The position numbers were made by a program, and so were the translations under genes. A DNA stretch of 64,000 nt from a virus. The DNA is taken from IMG/VR virus record IMGVR_UViG_3300042339_001097, positions 1 through 64,000 of that record, one strand, 5' to 3'. Shown one piece after another: positions 30,033-39,666 of this stretch. Numbering within the stretch: the first letter of the stretch is position 1; each line of letters begins with the position of its first letter. The notes beneath the pieces are model-generated. The model was not told where the DNA came from, ran no database searches, and was given only the letters and a program-made list of their open reading frames with translations.

Positions 30033-30500
30033 ATGAAAAACGCATTTTTTTTGAATATTACTAAAGAAGAAAAAGAATCAATACAGAGTAAACATAGAAG
30101 TCAATATGATGGATATGTTACTAGAGGAAATAATGTCCCAAATGAAACTCCTTTAAATGTCGAGGATTTAAATCGAGATAAAAAAGGAATTACAGTATCT
30201 AATATGGGTGAAGTTAAGGAATATACTAATACAGAAGTTAATAGAAAACTTAAAAAAGTTTGTGAACAATGTAGTGGTTTATATGAAGGTGAAATGTGTG
30301 AACAGTGTTCATCTATGAGTGAAGGAGAACAATGTGAACAGTGTGGTGGTGAAATGAAAGAGGGAGAACAATGCGAACAATGCTCAAGTAAAAAATATAC
30401 TATGGAAGAAATTGAAGAAGGTATTAAAGTAAAATCAAAAGCTTCGTTAGTACAAGAACAAATCAATGAATCACTTAAGTGGTTCAAGAAAATCATTTAA
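30033..30500 (+). CDS. tagged protein with repeated CEQC zinc knuckles
   Basis: The 155-residue product begins MKNAFFLNITKEEKESIQ then SKHRSQYDG, a tag like that at 10691. From residue 72 to 116 it has four CEQC units (CEQCSGLYEGEMCEQCSS, MSEGEQCEQCGG, EQCEQCSSKKY) in a Glu/Gly-rich context, suggesting two zinc sites or a redox function. The end is helical (LVQEQINESLKWFKKII). The next gene begins five bases after the stop. Not recognised as a whole. Confidence 0.65.
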   Translation: MKNAFFLNITKEEKESIQSKHRSQYDGYVTRGNNVPNETPLNVEDLNRDKKGITVSNMGEVKEYTNTEVNRKLKKVCEQCSGLYEGEMCEQCSSMSEGEQCEQCGGEMKEGEQCEQCSSKKYTMEEIEEGIKVKSKASLVQEQINESLKWFKKII

Positions 30501-30504
30501 GGAA

Positions 30505-30840
30505 ATGAAAATTAAGGAAATCGTTGATTACTATTACAATCCAAAATCTGAAATTATACAAGTTAGTTTCAGATTAAACGAGGATGGTGAGGACGAAATA
30601 AGAGAACATGAATTTGAACTGGACTTTGTTGAAAAGTCCGGTTTTTTCATTTTGGAAAACTATGATTACGAATCAAGTGATTTCCCAATTATATATGAAG
30701 AAGATACTGACGAATTAATTATTGATGAAGAAGCGTCAGACGAAAAAGAGTACGAGGTAGACAAAAGTGAATTAAAGGACTTTATGGATGAGTATTATAA
30801 ATTAAATCCAAAAAAAATCCCACCTTCGTTTTTATTCTAA
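30505..30840 (+). CDS. small acidic protein
   Basis: The 111-residue product (MKIKEIVDYYYNPKSEII at the start) has a beta-rich first half followed by an acidic second half (DTDELIIDEEASDEKEYE) and ends KIPPSFLF. It follows the zinc-knuckle gene immediately, so they share a transcript. The open frame back to 30466 overlaps that gene and is not used. Function unknown. Confidence 0.55.
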   Translation: MKIKEIVDYYYNPKSEIIQVSFRLNEDGEDEIREHEFELDFVEKSGFFILENYDYESSDFPIIYEEDTDELIIDEEASDEKEYEVDKSELKDFMDEYYKLNPKKIPPSFLF

Positions 30841-31322
30841 TATACCATAGTCATAGTAAATGTTAATTCCATTTCATTATTGTTGGAATCTCTAAATCTA
30901 CCTGTTTTAGAACGAATAATTAAATTTTCAAGACCATCTTCAACAATATCAAATGAATATTGTATACCATTAATCATAACCCAAAAAAATCCATTCCCTT
31001 GATATTCAAAATTAGTACAGGTGTATGGAAATTTATCTTGGAAGTAATAGTCACCCCATTGGTTTTCGACAATATTAAATCCCATATGTGTATTATTAAA
31101 ACTTAATTTTGTAAAACCAACAGCGATTGTATCCATTGGAAAATTAGTATCATTTAGGAATAGTGTATCACCAGGGTATAATACATCGGTGTAAGAATTG
31201 GTTGAAACTGTAATAACATCAATTACATAGTTACCTGATAATGATGGGTAAGTAGGTTGTTCATATCTTTCACAAGATAAGAATGTCACTGATAATAATA
31301 GTAAATAAAGTAATTGTTTCAT
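30837..31322 (-). CDS. lipoprotein
   Basis: The 161-residue product has a lipoprotein signal: MKQLLYLLLLSVTFLSC with Cys17 in a L-S-C lipobox. The mature part is a beta-rich domain (PSLSGNYVIDVITVSTNS, GNGFFWVMINGIQYSFDI, MELTFTMTMVY) resembling the lipocalin-like lipoproteins common in Bacteroidetes. Exported and membrane-anchored. TATATTTG at 31328-31335 is the promoter. Possible roles are superinfection exclusion or envelope change. Confidence 0.7.
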   Translation of the reverse strand: MKQLLYLLLLSVTFLSCERYEQPTYPSLSGNYVIDVITVSTNSYTDVLYPGDTLFLNDTNFPMDTIAVGFTKLSFNNTHMGFNIVENQWGDYYFQDKFPYTCTNFEYQGNGFFWVMINGIQYSFDIVEDGLENLIIRSKTGRFRDSNNNEMELTFTMTMVY

Positions 31323-31327
31323 ATATA

Positions 31328-31335
31328 CAAATATA
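31328..31335 (-). promoter_or_regulatory. host-type promoter -7 element
   Basis: TATATTTG on the minus strand, five bases before the start at 31322. Confidence 0.6.
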
Positions 31336-31374
31336 ACTACACTTTTTTATCTAACCAAAGATATTTATAAAAAA

Positions 31375-31626
31375 ATGATACAGGACGTTGACTATATAAT
31401 TGATTTGCTTAAAAATCTGACTACCGATAGTAAAAAAGGTAAGAAAGATGAATTAGGCGAACAGGACGCAGCTGCTGGTGGAGGTGGTGGTGGAAACACA
31501 AATAAAAGAGGTTCTAATTGGAATGAACTTTACGCAACCGTAAGAGGTAAAGCTAATATGTTAGGTAAAGCAGGTGAAAAATGGGAAACAGGTATTAAAA
31601 GAGGTCCCGCAAATCAAGTTTGGTAA
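31375..31626 (+). CDS. small Gly-rich protein, possible tag start
   Basis: The 83-residue product starts MIQDVDYIIDLLKNLTTD, then KKDELGE/QD and a Gly-rich linker (AAAGGGGGGNTNKRGS), ending with a basic part (TVRGKANMLGKAGEKWET). The L-G-E/Q site fits the local cleavage pattern. TATTTATA precedes the ATG by seven bases. It directly precedes the 995-residue tagged gene. Confidence 0.5.
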   Translation: MIQDVDYIIDLLKNLTTDSKKGKKDELGEQDAAAGGGGGGNTNKRGSNWNELYATVRGKANMLGKAGEKWETGIKRGPANQVW

Positions 31627-31629
31627 AAA

Positions 31630-34617
31630 ATGGAAAAGAATCAAAAAGAATTATTAGAGAGGGTTTTGTTATTGATGAAATACGATAATAAAGAAACCTT
31701 GTCTGAAAATATTTCTAAGGTTAAAATATTATCGGAACAACCGGACCCAAATAGAGTCCCAAAAAATCCCGTTTATAAGGACGCAATTACAAATTGTAAA
31801 ATGCAACCAAGAAATTACACATGGTCAGGATTTGCACCAAAAAATAAGGAAAGTGTTGATAAATTTTGTAATAGTTTACAATCAAACTACCCATCATTTT
31901 ATTCTAAAACTCCATCAATTAACAATCCAAATCCACAAACAACATCAAAACCACAAGTTTTAACCAAAGAAACCCTTAGAAAATACTCAATTGAGCAATT
32001 AATTAAATTATATGAATCTAACACTGGTAAAGGTGAGGCTCGAGTTAGTGCGGGTACAAGTAAAGACAATATCATAACTGTTTTTGCTGAAAAAGTTTCA
32101 CAGTTATCTTTAGAAGAGTTAAAAAACTTAATTAATAAAAATCCAAAAGTATTTAAATCTAGTTTAAGCTTTAAAGATAACACAATATCAACTCCAACAG
32201 AAGTAAAAGATTTTAAATATAATGTGGATAAGTATGGTCCATTAATTTTATTAGTTGATTACGAAGTTTGGGAAAAAAAATTAAAACAATATAATAAAAA
32301 TCCAAAAAGTTTTAATTACCAACCACCAATACAACCAAATTGGAAAGATTTAATTGATAAATTTAAATTATCTAGTCTAATACAATATCAGTACTCTCCA
32401 TCACAATTTGTAACTAAAGAAAAACAAGAACAACAAGGATTAAAAGGATACACTGAAAAAGGATATCCAGAATATGGGAATAAGATTTTAGATATTCAAT
32501 ACGCATTAGTACAATTAGGCCTTATGTCAGATAAGGATGTTGTTAAACCTCCATATACTTGGGGTAAAACTTATAAATGGCATAAAGTTTTGTCTGATTA
32601 TATTAATGACGGAAATTACAAATTTGGATATGAGATGGGTTTTGATGAAACTAATCCAAATAAAGAAAATGATATTAATAATATTATAAAGTCATTGGTT
32701 AATAAGTCAAGTTCAGGAACTTGGAGTGTTGGTTCGGAAGATATTTCCGGTTATAATCAAATTTCCGATTTAATGTTAAGTTGGTTGAGAGCCAATGCGT
32801 ATTCGAACATTCCACCTGATGATGTTTTATCTGAAAAAGGTGACACCCAAAAAGATAAAAAAGAAAAGTTTGAAAAAAGTGTTAAAGACTCCAAGTTTTT
32901 GAAAATAAGTATTTATGATGTTAATGGTAAAGTAATACCTATTTACAGTAGAGGTGATGACTCTGATTTACCGACATATTCTTTAGAAAGTGAGGGGTTT
33001 GAACTTCCTCCACAAACAATTAATTTAGGTCCTGTATTTAGTATTTTAACCGATGAACAAGTTAAAACTTTAGTTGATTGGTTATCAGAATGGTGTACAG
33101 AACCTGTTGAGGTAAATGGAGTTAAATACGGAAGAAAAATTGTAACTGAAGGAGGAAGAGGTCTTAATTTTGATAATGATTTGTTTTCTAGTTTTCCTGA
33201 TTTTATGAAACATACGTTGGAAAACGAATCACTATATCCTAATTGTGTTGTAGATTTTGCTAACAAAGAAACTAATGGTGATGTTGGTAAATGGATGATT
33301 AAGTTTTTAAAATTACCTGAAGACCAAATAGATTTACTCCTTCAATTTTATCCTGAAGATTACGATTTAATTCAAACTTATTTACCAGGGGCACCTGGTT
33401 CGAAAGATTTTTATTTGAATAGTCCTTTGGTTAAAAATGCTGTTAAAATGCATATTTCTAAAAATCCTGGTTCACAGTTGGGTATTATGAGTTCATTATA
33501 TGCTGGAACAACTGACACTGGAGATTACCCGATTGACGACATAACAGATTCAGTGGTTGAATCAACAATAAAAAAATTACTTAAGGATTGTCCTGGTATG
33601 AATAAGGAGTTAAAAACAATTGCCTCAGGACAAAGAGAGTTTAAAGGTTATATTGTTGGTCAATATTATTCTTCATTACCATCAGGTTATGTTAATTATA
33701 CCATTCCTTGTCCTGATGAATGGTGGGATGAACACGGATGGAAAATTACTATGGGAGGTGTTCTTTTAGCATCGTTGGTGTTTCCTCCAGCATTTTCAGC
33801 TTTAGGTATTCCATTGGAATTGGCAATTTTGTCGAGAATGTCTGTTGATATTGGATTAAATGTTTACTCAGCGTATCGAAATAAATTAGCTGGAAATGAA
33901 GAGATGGCTAAAATTGATTTAGCATCTGCAATGTTATCATTTATAGTTGACACACCGGGATTTGAGAAAAAATTCTTGTCAGGATTTGGTGATTGGGCTG
34001 AATTGTCAGTATTTAATAAGCTTAAAGATGCTAATCCGAATACTGGCGCAAAAATGAGAAATTTTGTGACATCGTTATCAAAGACTGAAAGAAGACATTT
34101 ATATGATATCATAAATACCCCAAGATTTATGAGACAAGTTCAGGTTTATGGAAAAGATATTTTAGATAAATGGTTAAAAAATCAATTTGGCTCCCAATGG
34201 AAAAATATTGCGGTTAAAATATTTAGGGAGATTGGTGTAAAACTACCTATTATTTTTTCACCAGTCATGTTGAATATGGGGTATAAAATGTTTATTTATG
34301 CGAATCAGATTTCTCAAAATATATTTAAAGTACCTTTAGATGAAACTAAATGGAAAGCCTTTGAATGGGAAATGAAAAATAGGGGTGTTGATACTCCTGA
34401 AGAGGCCGATTCACTTTATGAAAGACTTAAAAATAACCCCAACGAGAGTAAGGATTTTATAAATGCGGTTGGTAAAAAAATATTTGGTGAAGAATTCGAA
34501 AAAATTAAAAACCAAATTTCAGTACAACAGGTAAAAGAAGAAATTAAAAAAACTGATGATTTAATAAGAAGGCTTGATGAAGCGGCTAAAAATGAAGCGA
34601 TTAAAGCTGATGAATAA
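31630..34617 (+). CDS. very large tagged protein (995 residues)
   Basis: The N-terminus MEKNQKELLERVLLLMKY then TLSENISKVKILSE/Q is a tag with more than one hydrophobic-x-Glu site. The first 650 residues contain Cys-bearing and Trp/Tyr-rich segments without a recognised domain. About residues 715-760 are hydrophobic (MGGVLLASLVFPPAFSAL, LELAILSRMSVDIGLNVY) and look membrane-active. The C-terminus is helical (RRHLYDIINTPRFMRQVQ, VKEEIKKTDDLIRRLDEA). Size, tag and hydrophobic centre resemble the large ejected proteins of other phages, but no catalytic motif is seen. It heads a unit with 34630 and 37128. Confidence 0.65.
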   Translation: MEKNQKELLERVLLLMKYDNKETLSENISKVKILSEQPDPNRVPKNPVYKDAITNCKMQPRNYTWSGFAPKNKESVDKFCNSLQSNYPSFYSKTPSINNPNPQTTSKPQVLTKETLRKYSIEQLIKLYESNTGKGEARVSAGTSKDNIITVFAEKVSQLSLEELKNLINKNPKVFKSSLSFKDNTISTPTEVKDFKYNVDKYGPLILLVDYEVWEKKLKQYNKNPKSFNYQPPIQPNWKDLIDKFKLSSLIQYQYSPSQFVTKEKQEQQGLKGYTEKGYPEYGNKILDIQYALVQLGLMSDKDVVKPPYTWGKTYKWHKVLSDYINDGNYKFGYEMGFDETNPNKENDINNIIKSLVNKSSSGTWSVGSEDISGYNQISDLMLSWLRANAYSNIPPDDVLSEKGDTQKDKKEKFEKSVKDSKFLKISIYDVNGKVIPIYSRGDDSDLPTYSLESEGFELPPQTINLGPVFSILTDEQVKTLVDWLSEWCTEPVEVNGVKYGRKIVTEGGRGLNFDNDLFSSFPDFMKHTLENESLYPNCVVDFANKETNGDVGKWMIKFLKLPEDQIDLLLQFYPEDYDLIQTYLPGAPGSKDFYLNSPLVKNAVKMHISKNPGSQLGIMSSLYAGTTDTGDYPIDDITDSVVESTIKKLLKDCPGMNKELKTIASGQREFKGYIVGQYYSSLPSGYVNYTIPCPDEWWDEHGWKITMGGVLLASLVFPPAFSALGIPLELAILSRMSVDIGLNVYSAYRNKLAGNEEMAKIDLASAMLSFIVDTPGFEKKFLSGFGDWAELSVFNKLKDANPNTGAKMRNFVTSLSKTERRHLYDIINTPRFMRQVQVYGKDILDKWLKNQFGSQWKNIAVKIFREIGVKLPIIFSPVMLNMGYKMFIYANQISQNIFKVPLDETKWKAFEWEMKNRGVDTPEEADSLYERLKNNPNESKDFINAVGKKIFGEEFEKIKNQISVQQVKEEIKKTDDLIRRLDEAAKNEAIKADE

Positions 34618-34618
34618 A

Positions 34619-34625
34619 TATTTAT
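34619..34625 (+). promoter_or_regulatory. late-type TATTTAT motif
   Basis: TATTTAT overlaps the end of the 995-residue gene and lies four bases before the ATG at 34630. Confidence 0.4.
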
Positions 34626-34629
34626 TAAC

Positions 34630-37110
34630 ATGAAAAAAGAAATTTTAAGTGAAATTAACAGAGTAAGAGAAATAATGGGTCTTCAAATAATTAGTGAAGA
34701 CAGTTTACCATCAAGTTTAACTCAAAAATTGTTAAAAAGATTATTTGATGTGGATGCTATAAAAAATATAGACCCAAGAACACTAAGTGATGTAGTTACT
34801 CGAAGTATTTCAAAGGTTGGTGGTGAGGTAACAACTCGTACACTTCAAGATATATTAACAGCAATTAGAGCTGCTGATTGGAGTAACAGTGTTTTAGATG
34901 ATATTCCTTTTAGTACATTGTTTAAAGAGTTACTTAAAACTTCTAATGCTCAGGTAAAACAAGAAATGAAAGCGTCAATAAGACAAAGTTTAAAAGAGAT
35001 TTACCCTGAGCTTGATGAATTGGCGACTAAGTCTGAATCGATTTTGAAAAAATTGACACCAACCATTGCTACTCAAGACGATGATTTATATAATGATGTT
35101 TTAACTCAATTAAGAAGTCTTAAAAAAAGACTTGAAGAATTAAATATTGATAAAGAGTATAAAAAGTTATTAATTGACGCATATAAATTAAATGAGTTAC
35201 CATTAAACGCTGATACTGCTAAGAATATTATATTAAATAAAAATATTTTAAAAGAAAAAATTAGTGAACTATTTTTAACAAAGTATGACACAAAGAGAGG
35301 CTCTACAAATATTGATACTGGTGGAATTACTGTAACATCATCAGAATTTGAAGAGTTAAAAAACTATGTCTCTGGAAGAATAAATAATATAGAAGACTTA
35401 TCTGAATCTTTATTTAATAAAATACTACCAGTTCTTAAAAGAAATGAAGAATTTATGAAAGAATATTTAGATAATTTCTTAAGTAAAGTAGGTTCTATAA
35501 ATACAAAGGGACTACCTGATTTAGGTAAATATTCGAGAGAAATTATGTCACAAACCTCAAAAAACCGAACTTGGAGAGAAATACTTGACGAAGAAGTTTC
35601 TGAGATTGATTTAAAAATATTAGGTGATAGATTAAATAAAGAATTTACATCAATTTCTAGTATAATAAGATTGGCAAGTCAGGTTGAGGTTTACCCTGAT
35701 AAAACTGTCGCTCAAAAAGTTAAGAAAATATTATATGAAGTACTTTTACCTAAGTTAAAAATAATTGGTAGTGCAAGAGGTACGGCGTATGTGAAATATT
35801 TTATTGAGAATTTTGGAAATAGAATGTTAAAGACATTTAGAATACGTTCACTTCAGGACATTGAAAACCTGTTGAATAAGGAACTACAAATTATGGCAAA
35901 AAATATTCTTAATCATAAAGGTATAGGTGGTAATTTAGATACAATTAAAAATTTAGTAGTACTCTTACAAGAAAGTGATTTAGGTAAAAAAGGTGCTAAA
36001 GACTGGCTTGAAACTGAACTTAAAAATTCGGGTATTGACGATGCCAGACTTAATAAATTCTTAGAAAGTAAAGAGTTTAAAGAATTATATGAAAATTTAG
36101 GTAACGATTTCCAAGAAAACTTCGATAAATTAGTCTCACAAATGTTTCGAGGTTACGGGGAAATGTCACTAATTTTAAATGTAAAAAGATGGAGGGACAT
36201 AATAAAAGCTGAAGGTGCTGAAGCTAAGGCACTAAATGCCGCTTTACTTTTTGCCGATTTGGGTAAAAGTTGGACAAGATTTGCTTTAACAATGGACCCT
36301 AGCAGTATTCAAACCTACAGAAGTATTATAGGTTTAGCGGGAACTAAGGGAGTTTGGTTTGATAGGGGAGTTAAATTACTTTTTTGGAAATTGACTGTTT
36401 TTCCATGGGTTATGAGTTTTATTGAGGGTACAAGAAGGAATGATGCAAAGATACAAATGGTTATAGAATTTGAAAAAATTCAAAAATTATTATGTGAACC
36501 AATTGTTAATGAAGGTGTTACATATGAAAAAATTGGAACTGATGAAGAATGTGCGGAATTAAGTAAAGTAATCTCAGAAGTTAAAACACCTTTAAGTGAT
36601 GAACAAATAAGGGATTCATTTCGACCAACTCCGATTGAAGGAATTTTAGAAATGGGTGGAGTTATAACAGGTACTTATATAGATGAACTTCAAGTATATT
36701 TAAAAAGAATATATAATGAGGGATTGTTTGGTGGGGGTAGTGAGGCTATTCGACAAAATTTTATTGAAAACTTAGAACAAGAAATTATTAATACAAAAGA
36801 TAAGTATGATAATGTATTAAGAACTGAATACTGTTATAATAGTGATAATGGTAAGGACCCTGCAGCTAATATGTTTGAATGTTTAAAAAATAAAAGAAAA
36901 CAAAGACAAGGTGAAAGAAGTCTAAAAGGAAAATACAGTGACGACGACCTTGGATGGGCAAAATTTGCGTTAGATAGTGAATTTACTATTGATAAAGGTT
37001 ATAAAGTTGGTGAATATAATACAGAGGAGGGTACAGGTATTATTACAAAACCTGACGGAACTCAAGTTACATATGTTTGGGATGATGGAAAACAAACATT
37101 TAAACCTTAA
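34630..37110 (+). CDS. very large tagged helical protein (826 residues)
   Basis: It begins MKKEILSEINRVREIMGL then QIISE/D. The body is almost wholly charged and helical (DVVTRSISKVGGEVTTRT, QLRSLKKRLEELNIDKEY), with one aromatic hydrophobic stretch (FWKLTVFPWVMSFIEG, near residue 585) and a short glycine-rich loop (LFGGGSEA). The C-terminal 80 residues end in an extended GYKVGEYNTEEGTGIITK domain. Not recognised. It is sandwiched between two other large tagged proteins and probably forms a set with them. Confidence 0.65.
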   Translation: MKKEILSEINRVREIMGLQIISEDSLPSSLTQKLLKRLFDVDAIKNIDPRTLSDVVTRSISKVGGEVTTRTLQDILTAIRAADWSNSVLDDIPFSTLFKELLKTSNAQVKQEMKASIRQSLKEIYPELDELATKSESILKKLTPTIATQDDDLYNDVLTQLRSLKKRLEELNIDKEYKKLLIDAYKLNELPLNADTAKNIILNKNILKEKISELFLTKYDTKRGSTNIDTGGITVTSSEFEELKNYVSGRINNIEDLSESLFNKILPVLKRNEEFMKEYLDNFLSKVGSINTKGLPDLGKYSREIMSQTSKNRTWREILDEEVSEIDLKILGDRLNKEFTSISSIIRLASQVEVYPDKTVAQKVKKILYEVLLPKLKIIGSARGTAYVKYFIENFGNRMLKTFRIRSLQDIENLLNKELQIMAKNILNHKGIGGNLDTIKNLVVLLQESDLGKKGAKDWLETELKNSGIDDARLNKFLESKEFKELYENLGNDFQENFDKLVSQMFRGYGEMSLILNVKRWRDIIKAEGAEAKALNAALLFADLGKSWTRFALTMDPSSIQTYRSIIGLAGTKGVWFDRGVKLLFWKLTVFPWVMSFIEGTRRNDAKIQMVIEFEKIQKLLCEPIVNEGVTYEKIGTDEECAELSKVISEVKTPLSDEQIRDSFRPTPIEGILEMGGVITGTYIDELQVYLKRIYNEGLFGGGSEAIRQNFIENLEQEIINTKDKYDNVLRTEYCYNSDNGKDPAANMFECLKNKRKQRQGERSLKGKYSDDDLGWAKFALDSEFTIDKGYKVGEYNTEEGTGIITKPDGTQVTYVWDDGKQTFKP

Positions 37111-37127
37111 TTAAGTATTTATAATAT

Positions 37128-38636
37128 ATGAATTTATTAGATAAACATTTATTACTGGAAGAAGGCGGTTGGGACAAAATTTCTTGTTCTAGAATGGAGA
37201 ATTGGAAGAAAAAAGGATGCCTAACAAAAGAAGTCGCCGGTTCATGTTTTGTTAATAAATCATCTTGTAAAACAAAACCTACACCACCAAAACCATCACC
37301 GACACCTCCAACACCAACACCGACACCATCTCCACCAAAACCTAAAAAGAATGACATCACAGACTGTGAATGGAAACCAAGTGAAGGAATGTATTTTAGA
37401 TGTAACGATTCAAATGAATGCGACACTGAAGCTGGTGATATTTTTAGAGAATATGTTAACAGAGAATTTTCTGAAATTGCAAAAACACACAATTTAGATA
37501 AAAAAGGTACTGAAACTTTAGGTTATTGTAATAGTACAATGAAAAAAGTTTGGGAACATGTGTATAATGGTGACGATTATCCGGGTTTAAAAGGTGAAAC
37601 AATTGGTAATATATTTCAAAACCATTTAATACCTCAAGCCTTTAAAATAGATTGCAAACCATGGGAAACTAATAATTATTTTATTAACGATTATAAAACA
37701 GATGTTGAGAGAGATAAAGAATCTTTTAAAATGTTAGTTAGTTTTAATGATAAATTTACTAGTCTTTTAGATGCAAGAATGCTTGACCTATGTGATAGTG
37801 ATAAAAAAATTGATAACGATTTATATTGGGCTCGAAAAAATAATAAAAAAGACCTACATAAAAATCCGATTGTTAAATGGATTGCTAATTCAGAATTAAA
37901 AAAAGGTGTTAAATATTATGACGAATGGAAACAATCTTTAATTAAAAAAGAGTCTGTAACAACACATCTAATAGAAAGAAAATTAAAAATTAAGAAAAAA
38001 TTAAAAGAAATGAAAACAAATAAAACAATTTCTGAGAATGTTAAAGAAAAATTAAAAATATCTAAATTAGATAAAAAAATAAGTTTAAAAGAAAATTCAA
38101 AATATTTCTTTAACCAATCATATAGAAAATTTTTTGATAACTACTTTAATAGTGGTCTTTTAAAGACATTAAATGAATCAGAATTAGGTGACTTTGATAT
38201 TGCGTTTAATTCAGTGTTTGGAGGACATGAAGAAACTTTTATAGATAAAGCAACTCAATATATTTTAAATAAATTACAGATTAACTCTAATACCCAAATT
38301 GGGAAAAAGATTACAGATACATTTAAAAGTTTACCAAAAGAAGAAGCAAAAAAAATGATTGACCCTCAATATGTTTCAGACACAATTGTTTCAATTTTAC
38401 CTGAAAGTTTTATTGAAATTAGTGACCCATCAGGTGATGGTTTGGAAACTATTGTTAGAAACACTATTGCAAAACTTGCCGCATCACGAACAACTTTAGA
38501 TGATTTAACACATCAGATATCCCAAAAGGTTAAACAATCGTTGGAAGATTTGAAAAACACAACAATTGAGACTTCCTCAGATATGAAAAAAAGTTATATT
38601 GACAAATTAAAAAGTTCAATTACACAAGGTCTTTAA
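37128..38636 (+). CDS. large protein with Cys-rich start and Pro/Thr linker
   Basis: The 502-residue product begins MNLLDKHLLLEEGGWDKI; LLLEE is a shortened tag-like word. Four Cys follow (SCSRMENWKKKGC, GSCFVNKSSC), then a Pro/Thr linker (residues 48-70, PTPPKPSPTPPTPTPTPS). The rest is Lys-rich and helical (KLKIKKKLKEMKTNKTIS). No domain is recognised. TATTTATA precedes the ATG. A transcription terminator for this gene lies inside the antisense HNH gene at 38678-38720. Confidence 0.6.
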   Translation: MNLLDKHLLLEEGGWDKISCSRMENWKKKGCLTKEVAGSCFVNKSSCKTKPTPPKPSPTPPTPTPTPSPPKPKKNDITDCEWKPSEGMYFRCNDSNECDTEAGDIFREYVNREFSEIAKTHNLDKKGTETLGYCNSTMKKVWEHVYNGDDYPGLKGETIGNIFQNHLIPQAFKIDCKPWETNNYFINDYKTDVERDKESFKMLVSFNDKFTSLLDARMLDLCDSDKKIDNDLYWARKNNKKDLHKNPIVKWIANSELKKGVKYYDEWKQSLIKKESVTTHLIERKLKIKKKLKEMKTNKTISENVKEKLKISKLDKKISLKENSKYFFNQSYRKFFDNYFNSGLLKTLNESELGDFDIAFNSVFGGHEETFIDKATQYILNKLQINSNTQIGKKITDTFKSLPKEEAKKMIDPQYVSDTIVSILPESFIEISDPSGDGLETIVRNTIAKLAASRTTLDDLTHQISQKVKQSLEDLKNTTIETSSDMKKSYIDKLKSSITQGL

Positions 38637-39127
38637 AAAGACTTTTGATATTCAGTCCAAACTTTTTGTAAAGATTGACCCACAGAATCCGAAAATATAG
38701 TAGGTTCTGTGGGTTTTTTCATTAACTTCATATTAGTCTCACCCAATAACTTATCCCCTTTCTTCGAATTACACGTTATACAACACGTAACTAGGTTATC
38801 CCATGTATTACCCCCACCTTTCGATTTAGGGACGATATGGTCTATTGTAAGGTCTTTTTTGTTTCCACAATAAACACAAGCATTATGGTCACGTCTCATG
38901 ATTCTATGACGATTAACACGAATACGTCTACGAGTGATTGAAACGTAGTTTAAAAGTCTAATAATAACGGGTCTAACAAGTTTTATAATACCACATACGA
39001 CAGGCTCGTCAGATGATTTAACAACCTCTGCCTTTCCTTTATAGACTAAATTAAACCCACGATTAAACGATGTTACATTTAAGGGACTATAATCTGAATT
39101 AAGAACTAATACTCCATTCATATTCAT
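38633..39127 (-). CDS. HNH endonuclease
   Basis: The 164-residue product has a canonical HNH domain in its middle: RRDHNACVYCGNKKDLTI, then DHIVPKSKGGGNTWDNLV and CCITCNSKKGDKLL, that is two CxxC pairs and the D-H...N...H-type active site. The N-terminal part (GVLVLNSDYSPLNVTSFN, GFNLVYKGKAEVV) is the usual N-terminus of the bacterial HNH family of McrA-like nucleases. It would nick or cut DNA; in phages it may be a free-standing homing enzyme or a packaging nuclease. Start ATG at 39127; ATG at 39121 is also possible. Confidence 0.85.
   Translation of the reverse strand: MNMNGVLVLNSDYSPLNVTSFNRGFNLVYKGKAEVVKSSDEPVVCGIIKLVRPVIIRLLNYVSITRRRIRVNRHRIMRRDHNACVYCGNKKDLTIDHIVPKSKGGGNTWDNLVTCCITCNSKKGDKLLGETNMKLMKKPTEPTIFSDSVGQSLQKVWTEYQKSF
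38678..38720 (+). terminator. terminator embedded in antisense coding sequence
   Basis: ACCCACAGAA and TTCTGTGGGT arms with a 23-base loop, then TTTTTC on the plus strand, downstream of the gene ending at 38636 but inside the minus-strand HNH coding region. Confidence 0.6.
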
Positions 39128-39196
39128 AAAGATATTAATAAAAATTTATTAGGACAAATTGAATTTACCAATAAGTATTATTATACTTAAATTGTT

Positions 39197-39448
39197 ATGT
39201 CAGAAAACAAAATACAAATATCAGAAAAATACAGAGATGATGTTAAGGGATTGACTCATGATAAACTTATATTAGTTCCTTTGGAGGTATTAGAAAGTTT
39301 ATATGATTTTTATACATGGAAAGAATTTGTTTCAAATCCAAACTTTATAGAAGAACAATCATCTCCAATCATTAAAAAATATGATAAAGTGAAATTTTCG
39401 TTTGATGACGAATGGGATAATTATAGTGGAACACATTTTGGATATTAA
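39197..39448 (+). CDS. small acidic protein
   Basis: An 83-residue protein, MSENKIQISEKYRDDVKG at the start, with helical ILVPLEVLESLYDFYTW and a C-terminal segment KVKFSFDDEWDNYSG. Not recognised. Followed after two bases by a second small frame. Confidence 0.55.
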   Translation: MSENKIQISEKYRDDVKGLTHDKLILVPLEVLESLYDFYTWKEFVSNPNFIEEQSSPIIKKYDKVKFSFDDEWDNYSGTHFGY

Positions 39449-39450
39449 TT

Positions 39451-39627
39451 ATGTTTGTAATCGTTAAATTTATAAAAAACAAAAAAGGAGTTGAGATGCC
39501 AGTCATCCTTCTAAACATCCATGATGAAATCTTGGAGTTTAATACCTATGAAGAAGCTGAAATAACAAAAGAATTGTTTGAGAAAAATTCTGATTCAGGT
39601 CATAAATATATTGTCAAACAACTTTAA
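39451..39627 (+). CDS. 58-residue small protein
   Basis: A short frame beginning MFVIVKFIKNKKGVEMPV and continuing with LLNIHDEILEFNTYEEAE, ending YIVKQL. The beta-alpha pattern (VIVKF...EFNTYEEAEITKELF) is coherent and it lies directly downstream of 39197-39448 before the tRNA promoter. Unknown function. Confidence 0.5.
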   Translation: MFVIVKFIKNKKGVEMPVILLNIHDEILEFNTYEEAEITKELFEKNSDSGHKYIVKQL

Positions 39628-39646
39628 TATTGTCACAAATTTAATC

Positions 39647-39654
39647 TATATTTG
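39647..39654 (+). promoter_or_regulatory. host-type promoter -7 element for the tRNA
   Basis: TATATTTG lies 12 bases before the tRNA 5' end. Confidence 0.6.
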
Positions 39655-39666
39655 TGACAGATAAAT

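Noticed and set aside
32943-34631. Minus-strand frames inside the 995-residue gene
   Set aside because: Ser/Leu-rich shadow translations of a well-supported plus-strand gene.
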